A stretch of DNA of 5,368 nucleotides from Mesotoga sp. (lineage in GTDB: Bacteria > Thermotogota > Thermotogae > Petrotogales > Kosmotogaceae): contig WOZY01000207.1 in the NCBI GenBank assembly GCA_011620045.1, positions 1-5,368 on the forward strand, written 5' to 3'. The translations under genes and the position numbers were made by a program. Numbering within the stretch: position 1 is the stretch's first letter; every line of letters begins with the position of its first letter. The notes beneath the pieces are model-generated. The model was not told the origin of the DNA. It saw nothing but the letters and a program-made list of their open reading frames with translations, and made no database searches. This document shows positions 1-5,368 of the stretch, piece after piece.

Positions 1-631
1 TGACATCATTGAACTATATAGAGATGTTATGACAGGTACACCGGCAGATATGGAAGCCAACGAAGCCTGGCTATACGAATACCAGGGTGAAATGCGCAAA
101 AGCGGCCTTGCATCACCTCAGCCGGGTTCGGAGTTCAGAAATCTCCTTGGAATACCTAACGTTAGGAATATCGCTGTTCAGAGTACAAGCTGCTTCTTCA
201 TAAACCAAACGAGAGACTGGTTGCCGCCTGAAATTGGAGCGGTCTCCTGGTTTGGCCTTGGCAACTCTCACAAGGCAGTTGTTGTACCACTGTTCTGTGC
301 TACAACAAGTGTGCCAGAGTCGTGGACGACGATTAACAGAGGAGACAGCAAGATCAACAGAGATGACGCTTTCTGGGCATTCTATACTGTGGACAGGTTG
401 TCTGGAGTGAGGTATCAGGACATGATGCCCAGAGTAGATGCTGTCAGAAAACCTCTTCAAGAAAGGATTTTCGAAGTTCAGCCGGCAATTGAAGCTACAG
501 CACTTGAGCTTTACAAGACCGATAGGGATCTGGCAGTTGAATTCCTAACTAGCTACGTTTCCAGCTTGATGATCGAGGTAGAGAAAGCATATTGGGATCT
601 AGCAGATTCACTTATTCTAAGGCTTCCATAA
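1..631 (+). CDS. Peptidase family C69 (dipeptidase-like) protein, C-terminal part, 5' end outside window
   Basis: The frame is open from the first complete codon (position 2) to a TAA at 629-631, giving about 209 residues with no start needed, so this is the 3' part of a longer gene. It aligns by eye with the C-terminal half of the complete C69 protein downstream. Matching points are RD..TGT..D near its start (RDHYEGT..D in the paralog), then DWLPPEIGAVSWFG (NWMPDAIGGVTWFG), TTSVPESW (ATSVPKSF), FWAFYTVDRL (WWAFNHVSNL) and a closing helical segment ending LADSLI (LADELI). Family knowledge: C69 enzymes are N-terminal-nucleophile hydrolases acting on small peptides; the catalytic cysteine would lie upstream of the window. 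Oddities: the region after RD..TGT is diverged and lacks the GPFGNP stretch of the paralog, and the protein stops right after the last helix, without the paralog's roughly 35-residue tail. Export cannot be judged without the N terminus. Family call is firm; substrate is unknown. Confidence 0.88.
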   Translation, partial: DIIELYRDVMTGTPADMEANEAWLYEYQGEMRKSGLASPQPGSEFRNLLGIPNVRNIAVQSTSCFFINQTRDWLPPEIGAVSWFGLGNSHKAVVVPLFCATTSVPESWTTINRGDSKINRDDAFWAFYTVDRLSGVRYQDMMPRVDAVRKPLQERIFEVQPAIEATALELYKTDRDLAVEFLTSYVSSLMIEVEKAYWDLADSLILRLP

Positions 632-655
632 GTGTAAGATTTCAAGTTATTGTCC

Positions 656-677
656 GGGTCGGTCTCCGGGCCGACCC
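656..677 (+). terminator. GC-rich hairpin between two C69 genes; possible weak terminator or attenuator
   Basis: GGGTCGG (656-662) pairs perfectly with CCGACCC (671-677) around an 8-base loop. It is followed by CC and then only a short ATTTTG, so the T-tract is poor. The Shine-Dalgarno of the next gene begins 14 bases later and I see no convincing promoter between, so full termination here would leave the downstream gene dependent on a promoter inside the upstream gene. Partial termination, mRNA end protection or a leader switch are all possible. Confidence 0.45.
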
Positions 678-687
678 CCATTTTGTG

Positions 688-696
688 AAAGGGGAG
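688..696 (+). promoter_or_regulatory. Ribosome binding site that decides the TTG start of the second C69 gene
   Basis: AAAGGGGAG at 688-696 is a strong Shine-Dalgarno. The GTG at 696-698 overlaps it and cannot be used with this site, whereas TTG at 705 is 8 bases downstream, an ideal spacing. This is why the gene is called from 705. Confidence 0.7.
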
Positions 697-704
697 TGAG
701 AAAT

Positions 705-2300
705 TTGAGACGTGCACTTATTGTTATGTTGGTCCTCATTGTCGGTTATGGTTTGACTGCAATGGCATGTACATCTATCCTTGTTGGAAAAGATGCGTCT
801 GTTGACGGTTCCACAATGGTCACTCATACATGCGATGGCAGCTATGATGCGAGACTGCAGGTGATTGCTGGCGGAGTTCATGAAGAAGGCGAAACAGTCA
901 GCATCTATAAAGGACTCTGCCAGGCCGGTATTCCTGGGAGAACGGTCAGTTACGTAGGCGAAATTCCTCAGGTTCCTGTGACGTATACCTACTTCCACAT
1001 CGGTTATCCGTTTATGAATGAACACCAGGTTATTATCGGAGAAACTACCTGGAGCGGTGAAAGAGCGCTGGGAAATTCTCAGGGTTGGATGACAATTGAA
1101 CAGCTTCAGGTCCTGGGCCTGCAGAGAGGCACAACTGCACGAGAAGTTATCCAGATAATGGGTGAACTCGCAGAGAAGTACGGATACGGAGATGGTGGCG
1201 AAGGTCTGACCGTTGTCGATGGAGAGGAAGCATGGTTGTTTGAGATTTGTGGTCCCGGTCCATTCTGGTCTCCCGGAAGTGAAGAACCCGGAGCTGTATG
1301 GGTTGCACAGAGAATTCCAGACGACCATGTTCTCGTGCATGCAAACAGATCGAGGATTGGCGAGATCGATCTTGAGAACTCGGATTACTTCATGGCATCA
1401 CCAAATGTGTACTCAACTGCGAAGGATCTTGAACTGTGGGACGGACAGGAACCGTTCGTTTTCTACGCAGCGTATGGTCCGAAGAATGCCTTCTATAACA
1501 CTCGACGTGAGTGGAGAGTCCTGGATCTTCTTGCCCCCTCTCTGGAACTCGACCCCTGGGCAGAAAGATACCCTCTGTCGGTTAAACCAGACAAAAAGGT
1601 TTCTGTTCAAGATCTTATGATGATCAAGCGTGATCATTATGAAGGAACAGAATTCGATCTGACGGTTGGTCTTGCTGCGGGTCCTTTTGGCAATCCTAAC
1701 AGATACGCGACCTCTTCCAGCCAAAGACCAGAAGGTGTCAACTATGACGGTTGGGAGAGAGCAATCTCCATGTTCAGATGCTCATATGTCATAGTTGGGC
1801 AGGCAAGAAACTGGATGCCTGATGCGATAGGTGGAGTCACATGGTTCGGAGAAGATGCACCTCACTCAACAGTATTCATTCCTTTCTATGCAGGGGCGAC
1901 AAGCGTTCCCAAATCATTCAGCCAGGGCGCAAGGGATTACTTCGATAGAACTTCTGCATGGTGGGCATTCAATCACGTTTCGAACCTTGCCGATCTCAGA
2001 TATGATGTAGCCATCGAGATCATCAAAGAGGAATACACGAAGTTTGAAAGTGAGTTCCTTACGAATCAGCCGTTGATTGAAAAGGTTGCGCTCGATCTTT
2101 ACAAGAGCAATCCAGAAGCAGCGATTGATTTCATTACGAACTACAGTAACGGTCTTGCTAACAGAGTTGTGGACAGATGGTGGAAACTGGCCGATGAACT
2201 CATCTACACACTGAACGACGGTTATGTAAATGGTTCTACCGCAGGTTACCCAACCTGGTGGCTTGAAGAAGTAGGATACGGATCGACAACACGGAGATAG
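705..2300 (+). CDS. Secreted peptidase family C69 (PepD-like dipeptidase), complete
   Basis: This 531-residue protein starts at TTG 705, chosen for its spacing to the GGGGAG site, and ends with TAG at 2298-2300. Residues 1-21 form a signal peptide: RR near the start, a hydrophobic core, then T-A-M-A. Cys22 follows directly and starts the family motif CTSILVGKDAS-VDGS. C69 members are Ntn hydrolases whose first mature residue is the nucleophilic cysteine, so signal-peptidase cleavage after AMA would create the active N terminus. Other conserved blocks are NEHQ...GET (about 105-114), GLTVVDGEEAWLFEI (167-181), RDHYEGT (309-315), the GPFGNPNR turn, NWMPDAIGGVTWFG and a GYP.WWLEE.GY tail. Known family activity is hydrolysis of dipeptides or short peptides; the actual substrate here is not readable. 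It sits between an upstream paralog and a strong terminator, so it probably ends a transcription unit. The AMA-C junction is not a good lipobox. A non-peptidase amidase role within the Ntn fold remains possible. Confidence 0.93.
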   Translation: MRRALIVMLVLIVGYGLTAMACTSILVGKDASVDGSTMVTHTCDGSYDARLQVIAGGVHEEGETVSIYKGLCQAGIPGRTVSYVGEIPQVPVTYTYFHIGYPFMNEHQVIIGETTWSGERALGNSQGWMTIEQLQVLGLQRGTTAREVIQIMGELAEKYGYGDGGEGLTVVDGEEAWLFEICGPGPFWSPGSEEPGAVWVAQRIPDDHVLVHANRSRIGEIDLENSDYFMASPNVYSTAKDLELWDGQEPFVFYAAYGPKNAFYNTRREWRVLDLLAPSLELDPWAERYPLSVKPDKKVSVQDLMMIKRDHYEGTEFDLTVGLAAGPFGNPNRYATSSSQRPEGVNYDGWERAISMFRCSYVIVGQARNWMPDAIGGVTWFGEDAPHSTVFIPFYAGATSVPKSFSQGARDYFDRTSAWWAFNHVSNLADLRYDVAIEIIKEEYTKFESEFLTNQPLIEKVALDLYKSNPEAAIDFITNYSNGLANRVVDRWWKLADELIYTLNDGYVNGSTAGYPTWWLEEVGYGSTTRR

Positions 2301-2314
2301 AGTAATATTCGATT

Positions 2315-2342
2315 AGAAGGGCGGAGGAATCTCCGCCCTTCT
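2315..2342 (+). terminator. Strong rho-independent terminator after the second C69 gene
   Basis: AGAAGGGCGGAG (2315-2326) pairs perfectly over 12 bases with CTCCGCCCTTCT (2331-2342) around a four-base GAAT loop. It is followed by TCTATTTG and begins 14 bases after the TAG of the C69 gene. This is the clearest terminator in the window. It separates the C69 genes from the DUF6305-like/propeller operon. Confidence 0.9.
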
Positions 2343-2410
2343 TCTATTTGATAGATGAATTGGTTTATCTCAGAACCTTCCACAGAAACGGAAGATCTGG
2401 TAGACCTTTT

Positions 2411-2431
2411 AAAGAATATGCAATATTCTTT
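2411..2431. repeat. AT-rich perfect inverted repeat, 9-bp arms
   Basis: AAAGAATAT (2411-2419) and ATATTCTTT (2423-2431) are perfect inverted copies separated by GCA, with TTTT before and TTG after. It may be an operator or a weak bidirectional terminator. AT content makes chance occurrence possible. Confidence 0.4.
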
Positions 2432-2502
2432 TGTTAACATCTCTGTTTCCTGACTTCACCTGAGACAATTGACGGTGTTTTGCGCTCAAGAATCCTCAAG
2501 CA

Positions 2503-2526
2503 CTACGTACTTCATTCCCTACGTAG
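2503..2526. repeat. Paired CTACGTA boxes, possible operator
   Basis: CTACGTA (2503-2509) recurs as the palindrome CTACGTAG (2519-2526), 16 bases apart. The copies can be read as direct repeats or as a 7-bp stem with a 10-base loop. They lie about 80-100 bases upstream of the putative promoter, which would suit a regulator-binding site, but nothing identifies the regulator. Confidence 0.3.
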
Positions 2527-2600
2527 CTAACCAGAGCTTTTTCCTCCTATTTAACACTTGTGTATCGATTGGAGTAAGCGGGCAAATTGGCAGAAGGCTT

Positions 2601-2609
2601 TGCTATAAT
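2601..2609 (+). promoter_or_regulatory. Extended -10 promoter for the DUF6305-like/propeller operon
   Basis: TGCTATAAT is a perfect extended -10 element (TGN followed by the consensus TATAAT at 2604-2609). No good -35 lies 16-18 bases upstream; TTGGCA at 2587 is only 11 bases away. Extended -10 promoters can work without a -35. Transcription would begin near 2616, leaving a leader of about 75 bases before the TTG start at 2691. Confidence 0.55.
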
Positions 2610-2690
2610 GATTATAAGAAAGTTTTACAACCTAACTTAACGAGTTTTTGTGTCGTACTATTATTATCTATTTTTTTGGGGATGGCACTT

Positions 2691-3305
2691 TTGAGAATTG
2701 GTACGGTTATGCTGATTCTTTTTGCTGGTTCAATCCTTTGCTCTCTGACAGTCGAACCTCTGCCCGTAATCGAAGATCCTCTGTTAATGACAGTCTGGGG
2801 CGAGAGCATAGAGCTTCTGAATATAAACTATTTCTGCGACAGTCTTCAAATTGCACGTGACTATTCTCCGGCTGCCAAGATTGAAGACCTGAATTCTGGT
2901 GCTGGGTTCAGGATTGGGAAAGAGCTACCAGAAGAAATTTTTCACCCCTTTTACGTTTCTGGAACGCCATACCGTACTCTTGTTGTCATAGTTGGAGGCG
3001 CTGAACAGGGATCAGCAGAAGATATCGTCAGAATTGAGATGCTTGCCTCTTCAGTGAAGGGATCTGGAGGAAAGGTTCTGGTAATAGATATCGATGTTGA
3101 AGGAACTGGAGACGATCCCGTAAAGGGAGAATTCGCCCGAAGAATCGTTCCATTACTAGATGTCCTTATAGTAGCTGAAAGCCCCATTGGTCAATATTTG
3201 CCATATCTGAATGGAGATATCCCGGTGTTGGTTGAGTTGCCGGTTGTTGTAGATCTCGTTTCAATCTTTGAAAGGGATTTCGGCGGCGGCAGGTGCTGTG
3301 ACTAG
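2691..3305 (+). CDS. Exported DUF6305-like protein of unknown function
   Basis: Called from TTG 2691, this is a 204-residue protein ending in TAG at 3303-3305. GGGGA (2678-2682) is 8 bases before this TTG; the in-frame ATG at 2682 overlaps the site and is less likely. Residues 1-20 look like a signal peptide (MRIGTVMLILFAGSILC, then SLT). The mature part resembles the DUF6305 family from memory: an opening PLLMTVWGES strand-turn (30-39), a YRTLVVIVGGAEQGSAEDI block (94-112) typed beta-strand, glycine loop, helix, then KVLVIDIDVEG (128-138), LLDVLIVAESP (155-165) and IPVLVEL (177-183). Alternating hydrophobic strands and helices suggest a Rossmann-like alpha/beta fold. No catalytic residues are evident. 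It ends in GGGRCCD, an unusual twin-cysteine tail. It leads an operon with the propeller gene 11 bases downstream, which also encodes an exported product, so both probably act outside the membrane. The family call is from recall and moderately sure; the function is unknown. Confidence 0.72.
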   Translation: MRIGTVMLILFAGSILCSLTVEPLPVIEDPLLMTVWGESIELLNINYFCDSLQIARDYSPAAKIEDLNSGAGFRIGKELPEEIFHPFYVSGTPYRTLVVIVGGAEQGSAEDIVRIEMLASSVKGSGGKVLVIDIDVEGTGDDPVKGEFARRIVPLLDVLIVAESPIGQYLPYLNGDIPVLVELPVVVDLVSIFERDFGGGRCCD

Positions 3306-3306
3306 C

Positions 3307-3312
3307 AGGAGG
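3307..3312 (+). promoter_or_regulatory. Shine-Dalgarno of the propeller gene
   Basis: A perfect AGGAGG lies two bases after the stop of the preceding gene and four bases before ATG 3317. The tight packing supports co-transcription and possible translational coupling of the two genes. Confidence 0.75.
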
Positions 3313-3316
3313 ATTT

Positions 3317-4591
3317 ATGAAGAGAGCATTTTCATTAGCCGTCATTATGTTAAGCGTACTTGCATTTTCAGAGATTAATGTTGAGTATTCGTTTGCTTGC
3401 GGAGGAAAAGGCGATGACCTTGCGAACGATCTGGTTTTGCTCGAAGACGGAAGTATTCTAACTGCAGGATATACAACGTCAACTACCGGAGATTTCGGGA
3501 CTTCGAAAGGTAAAGAGGATTTCCCGGTAGTGAAAATGGACGGCTATTTTGAAGTGTTGTGGTCTAGAACTTTCGGAGGTAGTGATTCCGATGCCGCAGA
3601 AGCGATAGCTGAGACAAGAGACGGTTGTTTTATCGTTGTTGGCATGACAGAATCACCTGATAGCGATATTTCCAGTAGCAACAAGCTTGGAGATTTCTGG
3701 GTAATCAAGTTTTCCTCAGAAGGCAAACTACTCTGGGAGAAGACATTCGGAGGAAGCGGTCAGGACCATGCTTGCGATGTAGGTGAGAGGCTATTGGGAA
3801 ATGCAATCGTTGCAGGCTACACGAGATCGGTAGATGAAGATGTTCAAGGACACGTCTGGGGTGAAGATTTCTGGATAACTGAGCTTGCTTCTACAGGAGA
3901 ACTTCGAAACCAGTGGACAATAGATGGAGAAAACAACAACGAAAATCTTGCTCGAAGGCTTCTGATAACTGATGCAGGCGAGATATTGTCTGTAGGCTAT
4001 ACGGCCTACAAAGACGTAGGAATTAGCTGCAATTTCGTCAGCGAACAGGCTGCACTCGCAATCATTGATAATGAAGGAGTTGTCTCTTCCTATGAGAGCT
4101 ACGGTGGAATGTATCTCGAAGATGGTTACGATGTGATGATCTCTGAGGATACAATCATCATTGTTGGTGAACAAAATGCTGGAGTATCTATGTTTTCGAG
4201 TGGACTCGGAGGGAAAGACTTTTATGTTGTAACAGTACACAGAGATGGGCAGGAGATTTGGACGAAGAATTATGGAGGAACCTTTACAGATATTGCACGT
4301 GTAGTTCAGCCATTCGGGAACGGACACTTTCTTGTTGCAGGTCACACAACTTCACAGGATGTTGACGTCAAAGATCCTCTAGGCATGAACGATGGGTGGA
4401 TAATTATAATAAAGGGAAACGGTGAGCTTGTCGAATCATTATCGGTAGGTGGATCGGCGGACGATTTCATTCTTTCGGGTGTCAGTTCAGATGAAAAGTA
4501 TATTTTCTGTGGTTATTCAACATCGTCTGACGGTGGCTTGGAAAGCAACAAGGGTGGAAAAGATATCTGGCTGATTTCGTTAGTGAAATAA
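3317..4591 (+). CDS. Exported seven-repeat beta-propeller protein
   Basis: This 424-residue protein starts at ATG behind a perfect AGGAGG and ends with TAA at 4589-4591. Residues 1-18 form a signal peptide (MKR, hydrophobic core, LAFS). The rest is built from seven repeats of 57-60 residues that I delimit at 26-85, 86-143, 144-201, 202-261, 262-318, 319-376 and 377-424. The unit reads roughly FGG..DDA..., DG..IVAGYT.S.D.D, GG.DFW.IK, then G.LLW.KT. Repeats 2, 3, 5 and 6 are the most regular; repeat 4 has lost the DFW element. Seven such units fit a seven-bladed beta-propeller. The last repeat lacks the final strand, and EINVEYS just after the signal peptide could supply it, closing the ring. 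Such propellers usually bind ligands or proteins; no enzyme motif is visible. It is second in an operon with the DUF6305-like gene. Architecture is confident; function is unknown. Confidence 0.88.
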   Translation: MKRAFSLAVIMLSVLAFSEINVEYSFACGGKGDDLANDLVLLEDGSILTAGYTTSTTGDFGTSKGKEDFPVVKMDGYFEVLWSRTFGGSDSDAAEAIAETRDGCFIVVGMTESPDSDISSSNKLGDFWVIKFSSEGKLLWEKTFGGSGQDHACDVGERLLGNAIVAGYTRSVDEDVQGHVWGEDFWITELASTGELRNQWTIDGENNNENLARRLLITDAGEILSVGYTAYKDVGISCNFVSEQAALAIIDNEGVVSSYESYGGMYLEDGYDVMISEDTIIIVGEQNAGVSMFSSGLGGKDFYVVTVHRDGQEIWTKNYGGTFTDIARVVQPFGNGHFLVAGHTTSQDVDVKDPLGMNDGWIIIIKGNGELVESLSVGGSADDFILSGVSSDEKYIFCGYSTSSDGGLESNKGGKDIWLISLVK

Positions 4592-4593
4592 AT

Positions 4594-4628
4594 GAGGTCT
4601 AGCGACCTTAAACTGGGGTATATCCCCA
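4594..4628 (+). other. Two small tandem hairpins between the propeller gene and the third C69 gene
   Basis: AGGTC (4595-4599) pairs with GACCT (4604-4608), and TGGGG (4614-4618) pairs with CCCCA (4624-4628). Neither is followed by a T-tract, so they do not look like an intrinsic terminator, and read-through from the propeller gene into the C69 gene is possible. The second hairpin's C-run could instead pair with the downstream Shine-Dalgarno. Confidence 0.4.
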
Positions 4629-4641
4629 ATAAAATCTAGTT

Positions 4642-4649
4642 GGGAGGGG
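4642..4649 (+). promoter_or_regulatory. Ribosome binding site supporting a TTG start
   Basis: GGGAGGGG lies six bases before TTG 4656. No in-frame ATG or GTG precedes the signal peptide at a usable distance, so TTG is the only start that yields an intact signal sequence. Confidence 0.7.
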
Positions 4650-4655
4650 TTTCAT

Positions 4656-5368
4656 TTGCGTAAGATCCTATTGGTCCTGATTGTGGCTGCAGCAATAGTC
4701 AGCGTTGGCCTTGCATGTACCACGATCATCGTTACTAAGGGTGCATCTGTTGACGGTTCGGTAATGACGAGCCATTCGGCTGACTGCGGCCTCTGTGATT
4801 TCAGGTACGTCTATGTTCCACCCGCAGACTATGAAGCGGGAGCAAAGAGAGCTGTTTACCCGTTCATCGAGCCATATCCACGTTATGTCGGTGCAGATAT
4901 GGGTCCGACCTACAACGATCCAGACCTACCGGCAACAGAGCCTCTGGGTTATATCGATCAGGTCGAGCACACATTCGGCTATTTCGATGCCGTATATGGC
5001 GTAATCAATGAACATCAGCTGGCAATCGGTGAATGTACATGTTCTGCAAAGGTCTATGCTCAGCCAAGTGCAGATTGCATTTTCGACGTTGCTGCTCTTT
5101 CGAGAGTTGCAATGGAAAGAACTACCACAGCCCGAGAAGCAATAGAACTCATGGGAGCGCTTGCTGTTGAGTACGGTTACTACGGCTGGGGAGAAACACT
5201 GACAGTAACAGACCCTAACGAGGCATGGGTCTTCGAAATCTGTGCAACGCCTGACAAGAAGAGCGCACTTTGGGCGGCAAAGAAGGTTCCCGATGGAGAA
5301 GTCTTCGTAGAATCGAACATGTTCAGGATAAGAGAACTCGATCCGGAAAGTCCTGACAACATGTTCTC
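4656..5368 (+). CDS. Secreted peptidase family C69 protein, N-terminal part, 3' end outside window
   Basis: Translation from TTG 4656 stays open to the window edge, giving 237 residues, about the first half of the family's usual length. Residues 1-20 are a signal peptide (MRK, then a long hydrophobic run ending SVGLA). Cys21 follows directly and opens CTTIIVTKGAS-VDGS, the family's N-terminal nucleophile motif. Further conserved blocks are NEHQLAIGE (118-126), TTTAREAIELMG (156-167), GETLTVTDPNEAWVFEI (179-195) and VPDGEVFVESNMFRI (211-225), all matching the complete paralog upstream in order. Known family activity is hydrolysis of short peptides by an Ntn mechanism; the specificity here is not readable. 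Unlike the paralog it has a CGLC motif (Cys44 and Cys47) and a CTC motif (Cys127 and Cys129), giving seven cysteines in 237 residues. It follows the propeller gene by 64 bases with no clear terminator or promoter between, so it may be read from the same transcript. Confidence 0.92.
   Translation, partial: MRKILLVLIVAAAIVSVGLACTTIIVTKGASVDGSVMTSHSADCGLCDFRYVYVPPADYEAGAKRAVYPFIEPYPRYVGADMGPTYNDPDLPATEPLGYIDQVEHTFGYFDAVYGVINEHQLAIGECTCSAKVYAQPSADCIFDVAALSRVAMERTTTAREAIELMGALAVEYGYYGWGETLTVTDPNEAWVFEICATPDKKSALWAAKKVPDGEVFVESNMFRIRELDPESPDNMF

Larger units (their letters stand above)
2343..2600 (+). other. Intergenic stretch without a convincing gene
   Basis: Between the terminator and the next promoter I find no coding region with a plausible start and product. 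An open frame runs through part of it (from TTG 2469) joined to the gene downstream, but the extension is phenylalanine-, serine- and threonine-rich, lacks a ribosome binding site and lies upstream of the best promoter. The stretch holds two inverted repeats, described separately, and is otherwise featureless to my eye. Confidence 0.6.

Noticed and set aside
696..704. GTG start at 696 for the second C69 gene
   Set aside because: It overlaps the GGGGAG ribosome site, whereas TTG 705 has ideal spacing and a matching start in the third paralog.
753..770. Lipoprotein signal on the C69 proteins because a cysteine follows the hydrophobic segment
   Set aside because: AMA-C and GLA-C lack the usual leucine at -3, and the cysteine is better explained as the Ntn nucleophile.
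642..1340. Minus-strand open frame of 232 codons
   Set aside because: It is antisense to the clear C69 coding region, has no family-like sequence, and its composition looks like a shadow.
2587..2592. TTGGCA as the -35 partner of TATAAT 2604
   Set aside because: The spacer is 11 bases, too short; the TGN extension explains the promoter better.
2469..2690. N-terminal extension of the DUF6305-like gene to TTG 2469, adding 74 residues with hydrophobic segments
   Set aside because: There is no ribosome binding site at 2469, the best promoter lies inside the extension, and the added residues look like translated AT-rich DNA. Starting at 2691 gives a clean signal peptide.
3791..4345. Minus-strand open frame of 184 codons
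   Set aside because: It is antisense to the propeller repeats, whose reading is unambiguous.
4606..4635. Promoter before the third C69 gene (TTAAAC with TAAAAT)
   Set aside because: Both hexamers match the consensus poorly and there is no TGN extension, so it cannot be told from AT-rich background.
4795..5004. Plus-strand 69-codon frame inside the third C69 gene
   Set aside because: It lies wholly within the C69 frame, which shows conserved family motifs throughout; no ribosome site precedes it.
1..5368. tRNA, rRNA, CRISPR array, insertion sequence or attachment site
   Set aside because: I saw no cloverleaf, no regularly spaced repeats, no transposase motif and no terminal repeats in the window.

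Overview
The window looks like part of a bacterial chromosome, most likely from a Thermotogota-type anaerobe; Mesotoga or Kosmotoga relatives are my best guess. This rests on protein character, moderate GC, frequent AGA codons and TTG starts behind strong G-rich Shine-Dalgarno sites. It is an inference: no rRNA or marker gene is present. All supported genes lie on the plus strand.

Layout: (1) 1-631, the C-terminal part of a peptidase family C69 (former U34, dipeptidase PepD-like) protein that begins before the window. (2) A short gap holds a GC-rich hairpin, followed by a complete secreted C69 paralog (705-2300) and a textbook intrinsic terminator (2315-2342). (3) About 350 bases without a convincing gene, but with small inverted repeats and an extended -10 promoter (2601-2609). 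(4) A two-gene operon: a small exported protein resembling family DUF6305 (2691-3305) and, 11 bases on, an exported seven-repeat beta-propeller protein (3317-4591). (5) A third C69 paralog (4656 to the window end), truncated by the edge.

Every protein whose N terminus is visible carries a signal peptide, so the locus encodes extracytoplasmic products. The C69 enzymes are N-terminal-nucleophile hydrolases. In both paralogs with visible N termini the predicted catalytic cysteine sits exactly after the predicted signal-peptide cleavage site, so export could itself expose the nucleophile. A role in degrading peptides outside the membrane is plausible. The roles of the DUF6305-like and propeller proteins are unknown, and their place between C69 paralogs is only circumstantial evidence of a shared job.

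The most unusual non-coding signal is that both C69 genes with visible starts have the same leader layout: a hairpin whose 3' arm is C-rich, then a G-rich Shine-Dalgarno that could pair with that C-run, then a TTG start. This could be a mutually exclusive RNA switch or simple low-complexity coincidence.
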